From positions 1 through 43,694 of the forward strand of contig DASUKA010000074.1 in assembly GCA_036278935.1 (NCBI GenBank): a stretch of 43,694 nucleotides of DNA. Direction: 5' to 3'. Origin of the DNA: DASSNR01 sp036278935. Lineage in GTDB: Bacteria > Gemmatimonadota > Gemmatimonadetes > Gemmatimonadales > Gemmatimonadaceae. The notes under the pieces are model-generated. The model was not told the DNA's origin. It made no database searches and saw only the letters and a list, made by a program, of their open reading frames with translations. Of this stretch, positions 36,568 through 43,694 are shown piece by piece (within the stretch, counting starts at the first letter, position 1; every line of letters begins with the position of its first letter). The translations under genes and the position numbers were made by a program.

Positions 36568-38582
36568 GGCAATGCCTTGTACGAGAGGAAGCCGGCCAGG
36601 CGCTTCATGTAGTCCTGCCACGTCGGCGCGGCACGCAAGATGTTCAGGGGCAATTCCGGACTATCGCCTCTGATAAAGACCAACTCCCACGCGCGACGGC
36701 CGAGTGAGGCCGTCGCACCACGCATCGCTGATGCGGGCGCGCCCATGCGTTGCAAGTCGCCCGCCACGTCATCGAGGAGTTGCGCGCTGAGGTAGTCGCG
36801 CCGCTTCTCTCCGGTGTCGAGGCGCCAGAGCCGTTCCACCTCCTCCTCCCCATGCTCATCGGCCAGCCAGTCGGCCGCCTGCACAAAGCGGGTATACCCG
36901 TGTACATCCATGGCGTGCCGCACGGGATAGGGCAACTGGCGCCAGTCCGCAATCTGGCCATCGCTCCACGCCCGCGCCATGAAGTTGCGCGCGCGCCGCT
37001 CGGTGACCATCTCTTCGGTGAGGAACCCGCTGGGGCGCTTGTATTGTGCGGGGTCCGGTCCGAAGACCGCCGCCGAGGTGGTGTGGATGACCTCGTGCGC
37101 GGTCGCGGCAGTGTAGTTGAGCGGCCCCGCCCCGCGCTTGCCAGCCGCCCACTCCCGCATGCCGTTCGTCACCTCCGGCGAGAGCACCACCTCGGAGGTG
37201 TTGGTGCCGCCGATCCGCCGGTGGAACGCATCCGCGTTCACTTTCGCCGGTGCCGGCGAGTCGTAGGTCCATTCCGCGACGTGGGAGTCGTCCACCTCCT
37301 CAACGATCTGATCCGACAACCCCTCCACGGTCGTGGCGTCGAGCGTAGGCGCCGGCCCCGCAATGTAGGAGGGCACGGTCACCGGTGCGGCGCGCGCGGC
37401 CAACACCTTCTCGGCGTGCGGCAGCGCGGCAATCGCCTCGGCGGCCGGCGTGGATGCCGCGGGTGGCGTGGGGGTAGGCGTCGGGTCTTGCTCAACCGGT
37501 CGCGTCGTCGGCGCCGGCTCCGGCTTGGTGGGCGGTGCAGGCTGTGCGCCGGCACCGAGCGCCACCGGCTCCCGCTGCAAGAGTTCCACGAGCGCCAGCC
37601 GGATACGCTCCACGGCACGCGGCGAGAGCAGGCCAGCGCCCGGGATCGGCACGTCGGCCGGGTTCAGCCGCAGCCGGATCGTGCCCATCTCCTCGAGCTT
37701 CTTGCGCAGCTCCGGCGTCCACGTGATGGGCATCACCTCGCACCGGTCCCATGGGTGCGGCGAGAGCGGCACCCGGTCGAGCGGGAACACGCCAGCACCC
37801 AGCCCGTACCAGTCCAGCCGCGCCAGGGCATCGCATACGTCCGGCAGCCGCTGGGTGCCACGGTTCGGGCTGAGCTCCCACCGCGAGAGCGCGATGAACG
37901 GGTCCGCTTGGAAGTGCGCCACCTCGGCCTCGCGCCGCGCGTTGTGCGTCTCAGAGAAGGCGATCCGGGCGGCGTTGTGCTCCATCGAGTACGCTGCCCC
38001 GCGGGTCTCGGCCGGTGTGGCCCCGATCTCGTCAGCGATGGCCCCTGGCTGCCTGTCCCTGCCCGTCACGTACGGCCGCAGGGCTCGCGCTAGGGTATCG
38101 GGCGATGTGCCCCGCAACAGGGCATTCCGGACGATGCCCGCTACCTCGGTGCCGGCGGTGTCGGCGTAGCCACGCACCAACGTGCGCCATGTCGTCGGGT
38201 ACTGGCGACTGAACGCCTGCGCGATGGTGAGCTGCGGGTTCGCCACGCCACCCAGCAGCGCGTTGGGCACGCCCTGCATCGCCGCTACCCGCTGCTGCGC
38301 GTCCTGCCAGACCGCCAGGGTATCCGAGAGGGCGAGATCCGTTCCCTGGCCCACGGCCCGCGCGATGCGCTCGTCCAGGTCCGAGACGGTGCGCCGGATC
38401 GCCGCCTGCGAGCGGAACGCGGCCACCTGCCGGTCTGGCGGGAGGCCGGCGAGCACGTGCGCCAGCTCGTCGGCCCACGTGGAGAGCGCGCGGCTGATGG
38501 CGTGCGCCTCCGCGGTGTCGATGGCCAACTCCCGCGCTCGCGCCGCGCGCATCGCGTCCAGGTACGGCCGGGGCGTGGTCAC
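36564..38582 (-). CDS. MuF head morphogenesis protein fused to a HExxH metallopeptidase-like domain
   Basis: Protein of 672 aa. The MuF part (about 20-295) is helical, then SMEHNAARIAFSETHNARRE and the family end DVCDALA, GLGAGVFPLD, PHPWDRCEV. A Pro/Thr-rich linker (350-385) leads to a C-terminal domain with HEVIH at 496-500 and a downstream Glu region (LTEEMVTERR, E523/E524), the arrangement of gluzincin-like zinc peptidases. MuF proteins are minor head components near the portal, and C-terminal enzymatic or toxin domains on them are known. The following small gene could be its partner. Confidence 0.82.
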   Translation of the reverse strand: MTTPRPYLDAMRAARARELAIDTAEAHAISRALSTWADELAHVLAGLPPDRQVAAFRSQAAIRRTVSDLDERIARAVGQGTDLALSDTLAVWQDAQQRVAAMQGVPNALLGGVANPQLTIAQAFSRQYPTTWRTLVRGYADTAGTEVAGIVRNALLRGTSPDTLARALRPYVTGRDRQPGAIADEIGATPAETRGAAYSMEHNAARIAFSETHNARREAEVAHFQADPFIALSRWELSPNRGTQRLPDVCDALARLDWYGLGAGVFPLDRVPLSPHPWDRCEVMPITWTPELRKKLEEMGTIRLRLNPADVPIPGAGLLSPRAVERIRLALVELLQREPVALGAGAQPAPPTKPEPAPTTRPVEQDPTPTPTPPAASTPAAEAIAALPHAEKVLAARAAPVTVPSYIAGPAPTLDATTVEGLSDQIVEEVDDSHVAEWTYDSPAPAKVNADAFHRRIGGTNTSEVVLSPEVTNGMREWAAGKRGAGPLNYTAATAHEVIHTTSAAVFGPDPAQYKRPSGFLTEEMVTERRARNFMARAWSDGQIADWRQLPYPVRHAMDVHGYTRFVQAADWLADEHGEEEVERLWRLDTGEKRRDYLSAQLLDDVAGDLQRMGAPASAMRGATASLGRRAWELVFIRGDSPELPLNILRAAPTWQDYMKRLAGFLSYKALP

Positions 38583-38595
38583 GCCGCGTGGTCCG

Positions 38596-40272
38596 TTACG
38601 GCGCGCCGGGCGCCCCGGGCTCCGGCTCTGGCGTGGCCGGTGCGCCGCCCTGGTGGAGCTGGAGCGGCGGGAAGCTCCGACCCGGCGGCATGCTCGCCAT
38701 GTTCACCGCGCCCGTGTCCTGCGCCTCGGTCAGCTCGCGCAACTGCTGTTCGATGCGCTCGCCCACTGTCATGCGCGGGGTCGTCGGCTCGGTGCCCTTC
38801 TCGCCCGGCGTGGCCACCTCCACCGGCTCCGTCAGGTCGATCACGTCGGCCGCGCGGAGCCACGACATGGCCAACTGCACTTTCATCTCGGCCGTCAGCG
38901 GCAGCGACAGGATGTAGTCCTTGCAGATGCGCGCGATACGGCTCGCTTCATCCTCCAGCCGGAACTCCGTGCCCCGGCTCACCGAGATCTCATCGGCCTG
39001 CTCCGGCGTCTGGCCCGCCATCTGCGCCGCGATGTAGAGCGCGCACGTCTCGATCGCATCCAGCTCGTGGACGATGGACATCAGCAACGGCTTGAGGTCG
39101 AGCTGAAACTCGGCCGAGAGCGCCACGCCGCTGCCCTGCTGCGCCGTCTGCGACTGCATGGCCTCGGCCGCCTGCCGCCGGGCCGAGAGCGCCCACGCCT
39201 TCACCGCCATGTCAATGAGCTGCAACCCCGCCATCACCTCAGCCGACTCGGCCGCCAGTCGTTCCAACTTCGCCCGGTCACCATCGCCCAGCTTCACCAG
39301 GCGCGAGCCCTCCTGCAACTGCGCTTGCACCTCGGCCCCATCGGCACCCGTGTGCACGAGCAGCCCGAACGCCGCATCGCGGTAGCCCTCGCGCATCTCC
39401 GACACCGTGTTGAACAGGTCAATCACGATGTCTGCCAGTCCGTACAGGAGCCCGGTGCCCAGGTACTTGAGTTCGGGATGTGTGCCGTGCTTGACCGGCA
39501 CCAGCGGGAGGATGGTGTTGCCCTGGCAGTCTTTGAAGGTACCGAGGACCGTGAACGGCGCTGGCCGCCCGGCGACATCGACGCTCTGGCCGTCCTTGTC
39601 GTACCGCGCCACGGTCGTGGAGCCATCCTCTTCGAGCTGGTAGAGCACGTGGTGAATGTCCACGCCCATGTCGTCGCCGTCCGGCGTGCGATTATCGACT
39701 TCCTCCTCGAACTTCACGAAGCGGTAGCCGGTCGGTCCCTGGCCCATGTCCTCGACCGCACTCCACGGCACGAACCGGAGGTACGGCCGCTTGCCCGCGG
39801 CCAGCTCATCGGCCCGCGTCAGCTCACCTGCGGCCGGCGGGGCATCGACCACGATGAACCCGCCCACCGACGACAGCATCCATTCCAGCACCTCCCCCTC
39901 GATGAAGTTGCGGAGCGTCACACCGTCGCGCGTGGCGTCGGTATAGAGCGCGCGCGCCAGGCCACCGGCCGGGGTGCCATCCCGCTCGGGCTCGCCCTCA
40001 GCGAGCCCCCCCCACGCGTAGGTTGCCGTGGTGCCGCGAATGTGGCCCATGATCTCGCTCAGGTATGAGCCGTTGAGCCGGATGCCGTAGCCGAAGCCGC
40101 TGCGGCGCAGCTCTTCCGGGCGTGCGTTGCCCTCGAAGCGGTGCGGCACGAGGAACGGCGCGAGGAGCCGCGTGGAGGCGATGAACGACGCGCGGCTCCG
40201 CGCCTCGTCTTGCTGCCAGCGCCCGCGGTTCTGATGCTCGCGCTTCGGGGTCACCAATCGGGTGAGTGCCAT
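38596..40272 (-). CDS. Portal protein
   Basis: Protein of 558 aa between the terminase and MuF genes. LAPFLVPHRFEGNARPEELR, RLNGSYLSEIMGHIRGT and SVGGFIVVDAPPA match the DUF4055 type of portal. A long helical region (360-490) and a Pro/Gly-rich end follow. It forms the dodecameric DNA channel at the capsid vertex. The start at 40270-40272 lies 2 bp after the TerL stop; TerL reads directly into it. Confidence 0.85.
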   Translation of the reverse strand: MALTRLVTPKREHQNRGRWQQDEARSRASFIASTRLLAPFLVPHRFEGNARPEELRRSGFGYGIRLNGSYLSEIMGHIRGTTATYAWGGLAEGEPERDGTPAGGLARALYTDATRDGVTLRNFIEGEVLEWMLSSVGGFIVVDAPPAAGELTRADELAAGKRPYLRFVPWSAVEDMGQGPTGYRFVKFEEEVDNRTPDGDDMGVDIHHVLYQLEEDGSTTVARYDKDGQSVDVAGRPAPFTVLGTFKDCQGNTILPLVPVKHGTHPELKYLGTGLLYGLADIVIDLFNTVSEMREGYRDAAFGLLVHTGADGAEVQAQLQEGSRLVKLGDGDRAKLERLAAESAEVMAGLQLIDMAVKAWALSARRQAAEAMQSQTAQQGSGVALSAEFQLDLKPLLMSIVHELDAIETCALYIAAQMAGQTPEQADEISVSRGTEFRLEDEASRIARICKDYILSLPLTAEMKVQLAMSWLRAADVIDLTEPVEVATPGEKGTEPTTPRMTVGERIEQQLRELTEAQDTGAVNMASMPPGRSFPPLQLHQGGAPATPEPEPGAPGAP

Positions 40273-40274
40273 GG

Positions 40275-41606
40275 TCAGGTGTAGTGGAGAGGAGGAAGAT
40301 TCGGGATGCGGCCTCGCATGCGGATGCGCCACGCCGCGGCGGCCAGGGCGAGCGCGCACACCGTGTCATCGTGGTAGCCGGCCGGCGCCGAGTAGCGCAC
40401 CCCGGTGCGCGTGTGTTGCCACTCGAACACGTCCATCTCGGCTTTCATGACCTTGTGGTCCGGAATGCCGATCACGCGGCGCTCGGGGTGCTCGGGGTGC
40501 GGGTTCTGGACGCACCACGCCAGCCCTTCCATCAGCTGTTGCTTGCTGGCCGATGTGAACTGGTAGCCGTGGAAGTGGGAGGCTTTGGCGCGCAACCCTT
40601 CCACGATCGGATCGCCCACGCCCGTGGAGTCGATGAGGCTGTAGACCTTGGAGCGGTCCCGGATGCGTTGACTGGTTGGCCCCCAATCCACGCCGCGCCA
40701 CCGCTCGAACCGACAGGGCGCGCCGCTCTCGTCGAGCGCGATCCCGACCGTGTAGTCGTTCGACTTGGCCAAGTCCCAGCCCCACACGAACGGCTCGGTG
40801 GTGGCCAGCGGCATGGTCGCCGCGTCGATGTGCGCGATGCCGAACGGGTTCCCGCCGTCGTCGCTGGGCTTGCCGAGATACAGCTCGGCAAACACGTCCT
40901 CGGGGAGATCCCGCTGCGCGGCCAGCACTTCGTCCCGCGCCAGCACACCGGCCTCGACGGCATCCCACGCGGTCCAAAGTGCGTAGACCATCCCATCCTC
41001 ACCCGCCTCGGCCCGCCGCGCGATCTTGTAATGCTCGTTGCGCCGGCCGCGCACGTTGCCGATCCAGCGGTCCAGCCCGCGTGTGGCCGTCAGCACCGAG
41101 CGGAGCGCGTAGTGGGCGGCATCCCGCATGCGGCTCGCCTCGTCGCGCACGACCGCGCGTACGTCCTCGCCGTACAGGTTGTCCGGCTTCTCCGCGCTCT
41201 TGAATTCGATCTTGGCGCCCGAGGGACAGCGGATCACCATGGGGCTCTCGATCGAGCTGTAGAGCCCGCTGTTGTCGGCCACGAAGCGACCCAGCCCGGC
41301 ATCCCACCGCGAGATGCGCAGGTAGCGGCGCATGCGCTCGAAGGCGATCCGCGCTTGCCCATACACCGGGGCAACCCACCAGTAGGTATCGCCCGGCCGG
41401 CCCTGCGTCAGCGCCAGCTCGTGCAGCCAGATGATGCACCCGACCGTCTTGCCGGTCTTGGTGCTCGCCTCGATGACCGCGGTCCGGTGCGGGCCGAAGA
41501 TGACGCGCTCCTGGTAGGGCGTGACCTTCGGCCGTGTGTAGTGGATGCGCGGCTTCCGCCGCCGGTAGTGGCGCGAGGCGCCGATGAGCGCGGGATCGTG
41601 CGTCAT
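40275..41606 (-). CDS. terL: Terminase large subunit
   Basis: Protein of 443 aa. ATPase: Walker A-like STKTGKT (48-54), a Trp/Tyr-rich coupling segment (YWWVAPVYGQ), Walker B AVVRDEAS. Nuclease: WGWDLAKSNDYT with the first acid, YSLIDSTGVGDP with the second and YHDDTVCALA with the third. It cuts and packages DNA. The start at 41604-41606 overlaps the upstream stop (ATGA). Confidence 0.92.
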   Translation of the reverse strand: MTHDPALIGASRHYRRRKPRIHYTRPKVTPYQERVIFGPHRTAVIEASTKTGKTVGCIIWLHELALTQGRPGDTYWWVAPVYGQARIAFERMRRYLRISRWDAGLGRFVADNSGLYSSIESPMVIRCPSGAKIEFKSAEKPDNLYGEDVRAVVRDEASRMRDAAHYALRSVLTATRGLDRWIGNVRGRRNEHYKIARRAEAGEDGMVYALWTAWDAVEAGVLARDEVLAAQRDLPEDVFAELYLGKPSDDGGNPFGIAHIDAATMPLATTEPFVWGWDLAKSNDYTVGIALDESGAPCRFERWRGVDWGPTSQRIRDRSKVYSLIDSTGVGDPIVEGLRAKASHFHGYQFTSASKQQLMEGLAWCVQNPHPEHPERRVIGIPDHKVMKAEMDVFEWQHTRTGVRYSAPAGYHDDTVCALALAAAAWRIRMRGRIPNLPPLHYT

Positions 41607-41875
41607 TCGTCGCCCCGTTCCCACTCAGGTACCTCGGCATCGACGGCGCGCAGGAATAGCCGGCCGCGCTCGCGCAACTCGCGGTCGCTGTCCCAGATGC
41701 TTTCGATGTTCTCGACGGGGATGGTCACCGTGCTGCCGAAGACATCCGCGAACGTCACGAGCCGATCGCCCGTGTTCCACGCCACGACGACCGAGGCCAT
41801 ACTTGCCTCATCGACGCGGAAGCACTCATCCGACGTGTTGACGCACCACCAGCGCTCTGGCGGCTCCCAACTCAC
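41603..41875 (-). CDS. Small protein between TerS and TerL
   Basis: Protein of 90 aa starting with GTG (41873-41875) in a GTGA overlap with the TerS stop and ending in an ATGA overlap with TerL. It has Trp and Cys in WEPPERWWCVNTSDECF, then beta segments (SVVVAWNTGDRLVTFADVFG) and an acidic end. No family recognised; tight coupling suggests a packaging accessory. Confidence 0.65.
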   Translation of the reverse strand: MSWEPPERWWCVNTSDECFRVDEASMASVVVAWNTGDRLVTFADVFGSTVTIPVENIESIWDSDRELRERGRLFLRAVDAEVPEWERGDE

Positions 41876-42483
41876 GCGGCACCCTCCACCGGCGCAGCCG
41901 GCGGGATGCTCATCGTCACCTCGTAGTTCGTGGGCTCGCCCTCGCCAGCCTTGGCTTTCCCGCCGGCCGGCGTCAGGAGCGCGTAGTGCTGCGCGAGCGC
42001 CTTGAGCGAGGCGAGCTTATCCCAGAGCTCCACCTCGTACTCCACCTCGGTCACCGACACATCGCCGCCGCCGAACGTGCGGGTGCTCGTCTTGACCTTC
42101 TTCACCTGCCGTTGGATGTCCTCGGGAAGCGCGTCGAGGCTGCGGCACCGAATGCCGCCGGCCGGCGTGATCTCGATGATCTTGAACAGATTGGCGAACG
42201 CGTGATTACGCAGCTCGGCAATGACCGCGGCGGCCTCATCCTCTAGTGCGGTCACGGTCGCCTGTCGCTCGGCTTCTTGGGCCTGCCCCTCGGACGATGC
42301 TAAGGCTTCGGCCTGCAACTCAGCGATGCGGGCCTTCACCTTATGGTCCCTTAGTAATTTCGAGGCGGTGACGTGCGCAGACTTAGCAGCAAAGCCGGCA
42401 TCCTTAGCCGATTGGGTGCCATTGAGGCTAATGACGTAGAGCCGGCAGAACAGTTCTTGCTTGGCAGTGAGCGGACGGGCCAT
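41872..42483 (-). CDS. terS: Terminase small subunit
   Basis: Protein of 203 aa. The N-terminal LTAKQELFCRLYVISLNGTQ, then AKDAGFAAKSAHVTASKLLR, is the Terminase_2-type DNA-binding region with a helix-turn-helix. A coiled coil for oligomerisation follows (65-95) and a C-terminal domain with TFGGGDVSVTEVEYE. It recognises the packaging site for TerL. No Shine-Dalgarno sequence precedes the ATG at 42481-42483; instead an 8-bp hairpin lies in the leader. Confidence 0.85.
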   Translation of the reverse strand: MARPLTAKQELFCRLYVISLNGTQSAKDAGFAAKSAHVTASKLLRDHKVKARIAELQAEALASSEGQAQEAERQATVTALEDEAAAVIAELRNHAFANLFKIIEITPAGGIRCRSLDALPEDIQRQVKKVKTSTRTFGGGDVSVTEVEYEVELWDKLASLKALAQHYALLTPAGGKAKAGEGEPTNYEVTMSIPPAAPVEGAA

Positions 42484-42499
42484 GCGGCGGGATGGAGAA

Positions 42500-42527
42500 G
42501 CCCCGGCACCGTGGGACGGGCCGGGGC
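42500..42527 (-). promoter_or_regulatory. Hairpin in the terS leader
   Basis: Perfect 8-bp inverted repeat GCCCCGGC / GCCGGGGC (42500-42507 and 42520-42527) with a 12-nt loop. It lies between the predicted transcription start (about 42554) and the terS ATG, with no U-tract. It may control translation or protect the mRNA. Confidence 0.5.
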
Positions 42528-42546
42528 AGGGGACCGGCGGGGGACG

Positions 42547-42561
42547 TTGCCTAAAAGGCCA
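42547..42561. promoter_or_regulatory. Palindromic operator TTGCCT-AAA-AGGCCA
   Basis: Core GCCTNNNAGGC intact. It begins at the downstream edge of the terminase promoter -10 (42561-42566), as at 15438 and 30011. Confidence 0.6.
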
Positions 42562-42593
42562 ATGTACGCGCCGCTATGGCTCGTCGCAAGTGC
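42561..42593 (-). promoter_or_regulatory. Late promoter of the terminase-portal operon
   Basis: On the minus strand -35 TTGCGA (42584-42589), 17 nt, -10 TACATT (42561-42566). It shares GCACTTGC (42586-42593) and GAGCCA (42577-42582) with the capsid and lysis promoters. The MazG-like gene stops at 42598, just upstream. Confidence 0.68.
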
Positions 42594-42597
42594 GGCG

Positions 42598-43077
42598 CTA
42601 GACGACCTTCCCGCCGTGCCGGTGGGGGCGGGTCGCGTTGTATTCCATCTTGCGCAGGACGGCGCCCTGAATGTCGATGCCCTCGGCCGTGCAGTGGTCC
42701 AGGATGCGGATGATTACGTCCGCGAGCTCGATCGGGTATCCCTCCGGCTTGCCGTCGCGCTCGTACACCTCCGTGAGTGCGTGTCCGGCACGGTATTCCT
42801 CCAGCGCCTCCGACAACTCGGAGTGCATTAACGCGATGCGGGTCGGCGTATCCGGTGGAGTGATGTACCACCCGTGGTCGCGCGCGATGCTGTACGCGCT
42901 CTCGCCTAGGTTGGCCAGCGTGGCGCCGCCCGACTTGGACAACATCCACAGCAAGTCCTCGACGAACACTTGGTGGTCGGTGCGTGCGCGGACCAATCGG
43001 TCGCGCGCGACGACGGCATAGGCCACGGCGAGGAGCCCCACCAACGAGTCGGCGGCGATGAGAATAAAGCTCAGCAT
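42598..43077 (-). CDS. Membrane-anchored MazG-like nucleotide pyrophosphohydrolase
   Basis: Protein of 159 aa. A transmembrane helix occupies residues 2-23 (FILIAADSLVGLLAVAYAVV). The MazG-like domain has HSELSEALEEYR (E87-x2-E90, E94) and PIELADVIIRILD (E118, D120), the E-x-x-E ... E-x-x-D metal site of all-alpha NTP pyrophosphatases. It hydrolyses nucleotides, possibly ppGpp or modified dNTPs. The membrane anchor is unusual for the family. GGGAGCAG ribosome site; the start overlaps the previous gene by 7 bp. Confidence 0.78.
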   Translation of the reverse strand: MLSFILIAADSLVGLLAVAYAVVARDRLVRARTDHQVFVEDLLWMLSKSGGATLANLGESAYSIARDHGWYITPPDTPTRIALMHSELSEALEEYRAGHALTEVYERDGKPEGYPIELADVIIRILDHCTAEGIDIQGAVLRKMEYNATRPHRHGGKVV

Positions 43078-43232
43078 GCGCGCTGCTCCCGTGCGGTATC
43101 CAGCGCCGCCATCACGACCGCGGTAGCACGCGTGGCGGCCCGGAGCTGCCGCTCGATGGAGATGACCAGCCAGAGCGCGTACAGCCCGTACACGATGACA
43201 AAGCCGGCAACCACCAGATGTGTAATGGTCAT
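43071..43232 (-). CDS. Small membrane protein (53 aa)
   Basis: Frame of 53 codons from the ATG at 43230-43232 with a GGAGG ribosome site. One transmembrane helix (residues 5-24, HLVVAGFVIVYGLYALWLVI) is followed by an Arg/Ala helix. It ends in an overlap with the MazG-like start. Two adjacent membrane proteins suggest a membrane-associated function, not identified. Confidence 0.6.
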   Translation of the reverse strand: MTITHLVVAGFVIVYGLYALWLVISIERQLRAATRATAVVMAALDTAREQRAC

Positions 43233-43235
43233 CGG

Positions 43236-43484
43236 TCAGCCTCCAGCGTGTAAACGGCGGGAACGGCGGTGGTCCCGCTTCGCTTCGGCATGGGCCATGG
43301 CTCGCGCTTGGCCCGCCTCCGTAGTGGGCCGGTTGCCATGCCGCGCAGGACCGCTACGGAAGCGCGGGCGGATCACTTCTTGATACCAGCGTGGGAGGCG
43401 CAGGAAGGTCTTGAGCTGCCGCGCCAGCTCGGCCTTGCTGGCTGGCGTGGCGATCTCCGTGGGTGCGTGCTCAACGCTGTTCAT
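43236..43484 (-). CDS. Hypothetical protein with basic tail
   Basis: Protein of 82 aa from ATG at 43482-43484 behind GGGAGG. The centre (ELARQLKTFLRLPRWYQEVI) is an amphipathic helix, then an Arg/His-rich tail (GPARHGNRPTT, KRDHRRSRRLHAGG). It overlaps the end of the repeat gene by 14 bp (43471-43484). A longer frame starting inside the repeat would give an Arg-Pro-Gly-Leu array, which is the wrong frame of that gene. Confidence 0.65.
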   Translation of the reverse strand: MNSVEHAPTEIATPASKAELARQLKTFLRLPRWYQEVIRPRFRSGPARHGNRPTTEAGQARAMAHAEAKRDHRRSRRLHAGG

Positions 43485-43694
43485 CTGGCCTCCCGACTGC
43501 GCACATGACACGGATGAGCGCGACGGCACTCTCTTGGAGTGCGGTGACGGTCGGCGCCAGCCGACCGGTCGCCGCAGCCCCGGCCGCAGCCCAGGCCGCA
43601 GCCCCGGCCGCAGCCCCGGCCGCAGCCCAGGCCGCATCCCAGGCCGCAGCCCCGGCCGCAGCCCCGGCCGCAGCCCCGGCCGCAGCCCAGGCCG
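43471..43694 (-). CDS. Ala-rich tandem-repeat protein, C-terminal part
   Basis: Continuation of the gene starting at 480. Read from 43653 (after removing the 41-bp overlap) the minus strand gives AAAG, AAAW and WDAA repeats, then AAATGRLAPTVTALQESAVA and IRVMCAVGRPDEQR before the TGA at 43471-43473. Only this frame continues the repeat; simple end-to-end joining without overlap removal would shift it by 5 bases. The repeat DNA is 12 bp, so changes in copy number keep the frame. Confidence 0.75.
   Translation of the reverse strand, partial: AWAAAGAAAGAAAGAAAWDAAWAAAGAAAGAAAWAAAGAAATGRLAPTVTALQESAVALIRVMCAVGRPDEQR
43654..43694. repeat. Right copy of the 41-bp terminal repeat
   Basis: Identical to 1-41. 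Together with the upstream units it forms an array of 12-bp repeats from about 43571 to the end. Longer overlaps fail by at least one mismatch, so 41 bp is the maximal exact overlap. Confidence 0.85.

Noticed and set aside
43236..43637. 133-aa frame with an Arg-Pro-Gly-Leu repeat at the right end
   Set aside because: It reads the 12-bp repeat in a frame that does not continue the gene from 480; the true start of this gene is the ATG at 43484 with a ribosome site.

Overview
This window is the essentially complete genome of a temperate, siphovirus-like, double-stranded DNA phage with high G+C. It carries terminase, portal, MuF, a SU10-type capsid, tail tube, tape measure, tail tip, a lysis cassette, a tyrosine integrase, a short repressor-like protein and a replication module. 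The first 41 bases (1-41) are identical to the last 41 (43654-43694), so the contig is a circular or circularly permuted molecule of about 43,653 bp opened inside a coding tandem repeat. The host cannot be named. Two lipoprotein genes whose mature N-termini read like secreted lipoproteins of Gemmatimonadota are a weak hint.

Layout. (1) 1-480, continuing at the right end from 43653 down to 43471: a gene for an Ala/Gly/Trp repeat protein. (2) 550-10259, minus strand: early genes, read right to left as an unknown protein, Sak4-like ATPase, SSB, zinc proteins, an excisionase-like protein, integrase, attP, winged-helix protein, replication initiator, DnaB helicase, C5-cytosine methyltransferase and VRR-NUC nuclease. 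(3) 10513-10998, plus strand: the HTH repressor candidate, divergent from the early operon. (4) 10961-15299, minus: lysis cassette plus accessory enzymes. (5) 15490-29972, minus: tail and capsid genes with a textbook -1 frameshift between the two tail assembly chaperone frames. (6) 30252-30883: a gene-poor control region with a G-quadruplex motif and eleven GTCAC iterons, a candidate replication origin. (7) 30884-36416, plus: small accessory genes, Gp157, a DnaN-type sliding clamp, two lipoproteins, a SprT-like metalloprotein and an HTH protein. (8) 36361-43484, minus: MuF fused to a metallopeptidase-like domain, portal, TerL, TerS, a MazG-like protein and small proteins.

Control. The most striking feature is a dispersed 15-bp palindrome, TAGCCTNNNAGGCTA, found intact or degenerate next to almost every promoter I can recognise (about 517, 538, 10461, 15438, 30011, 30683, 35290 and 42547). 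In the two early promoters it fills the spacer between -35 and -10. In the three leftward late promoters and one rightward promoter it starts at the end of the -10. The three late promoters also share a GCACTTGC / GAGCCA box. This suggests one repressor that closes every operon directly, including the structural ones, instead of acting through an antiterminator cascade. The 10513-10998 product is the obvious candidate.

All statements come from reading the sequence and from family knowledge. No searches, folding programs or alignments were run.
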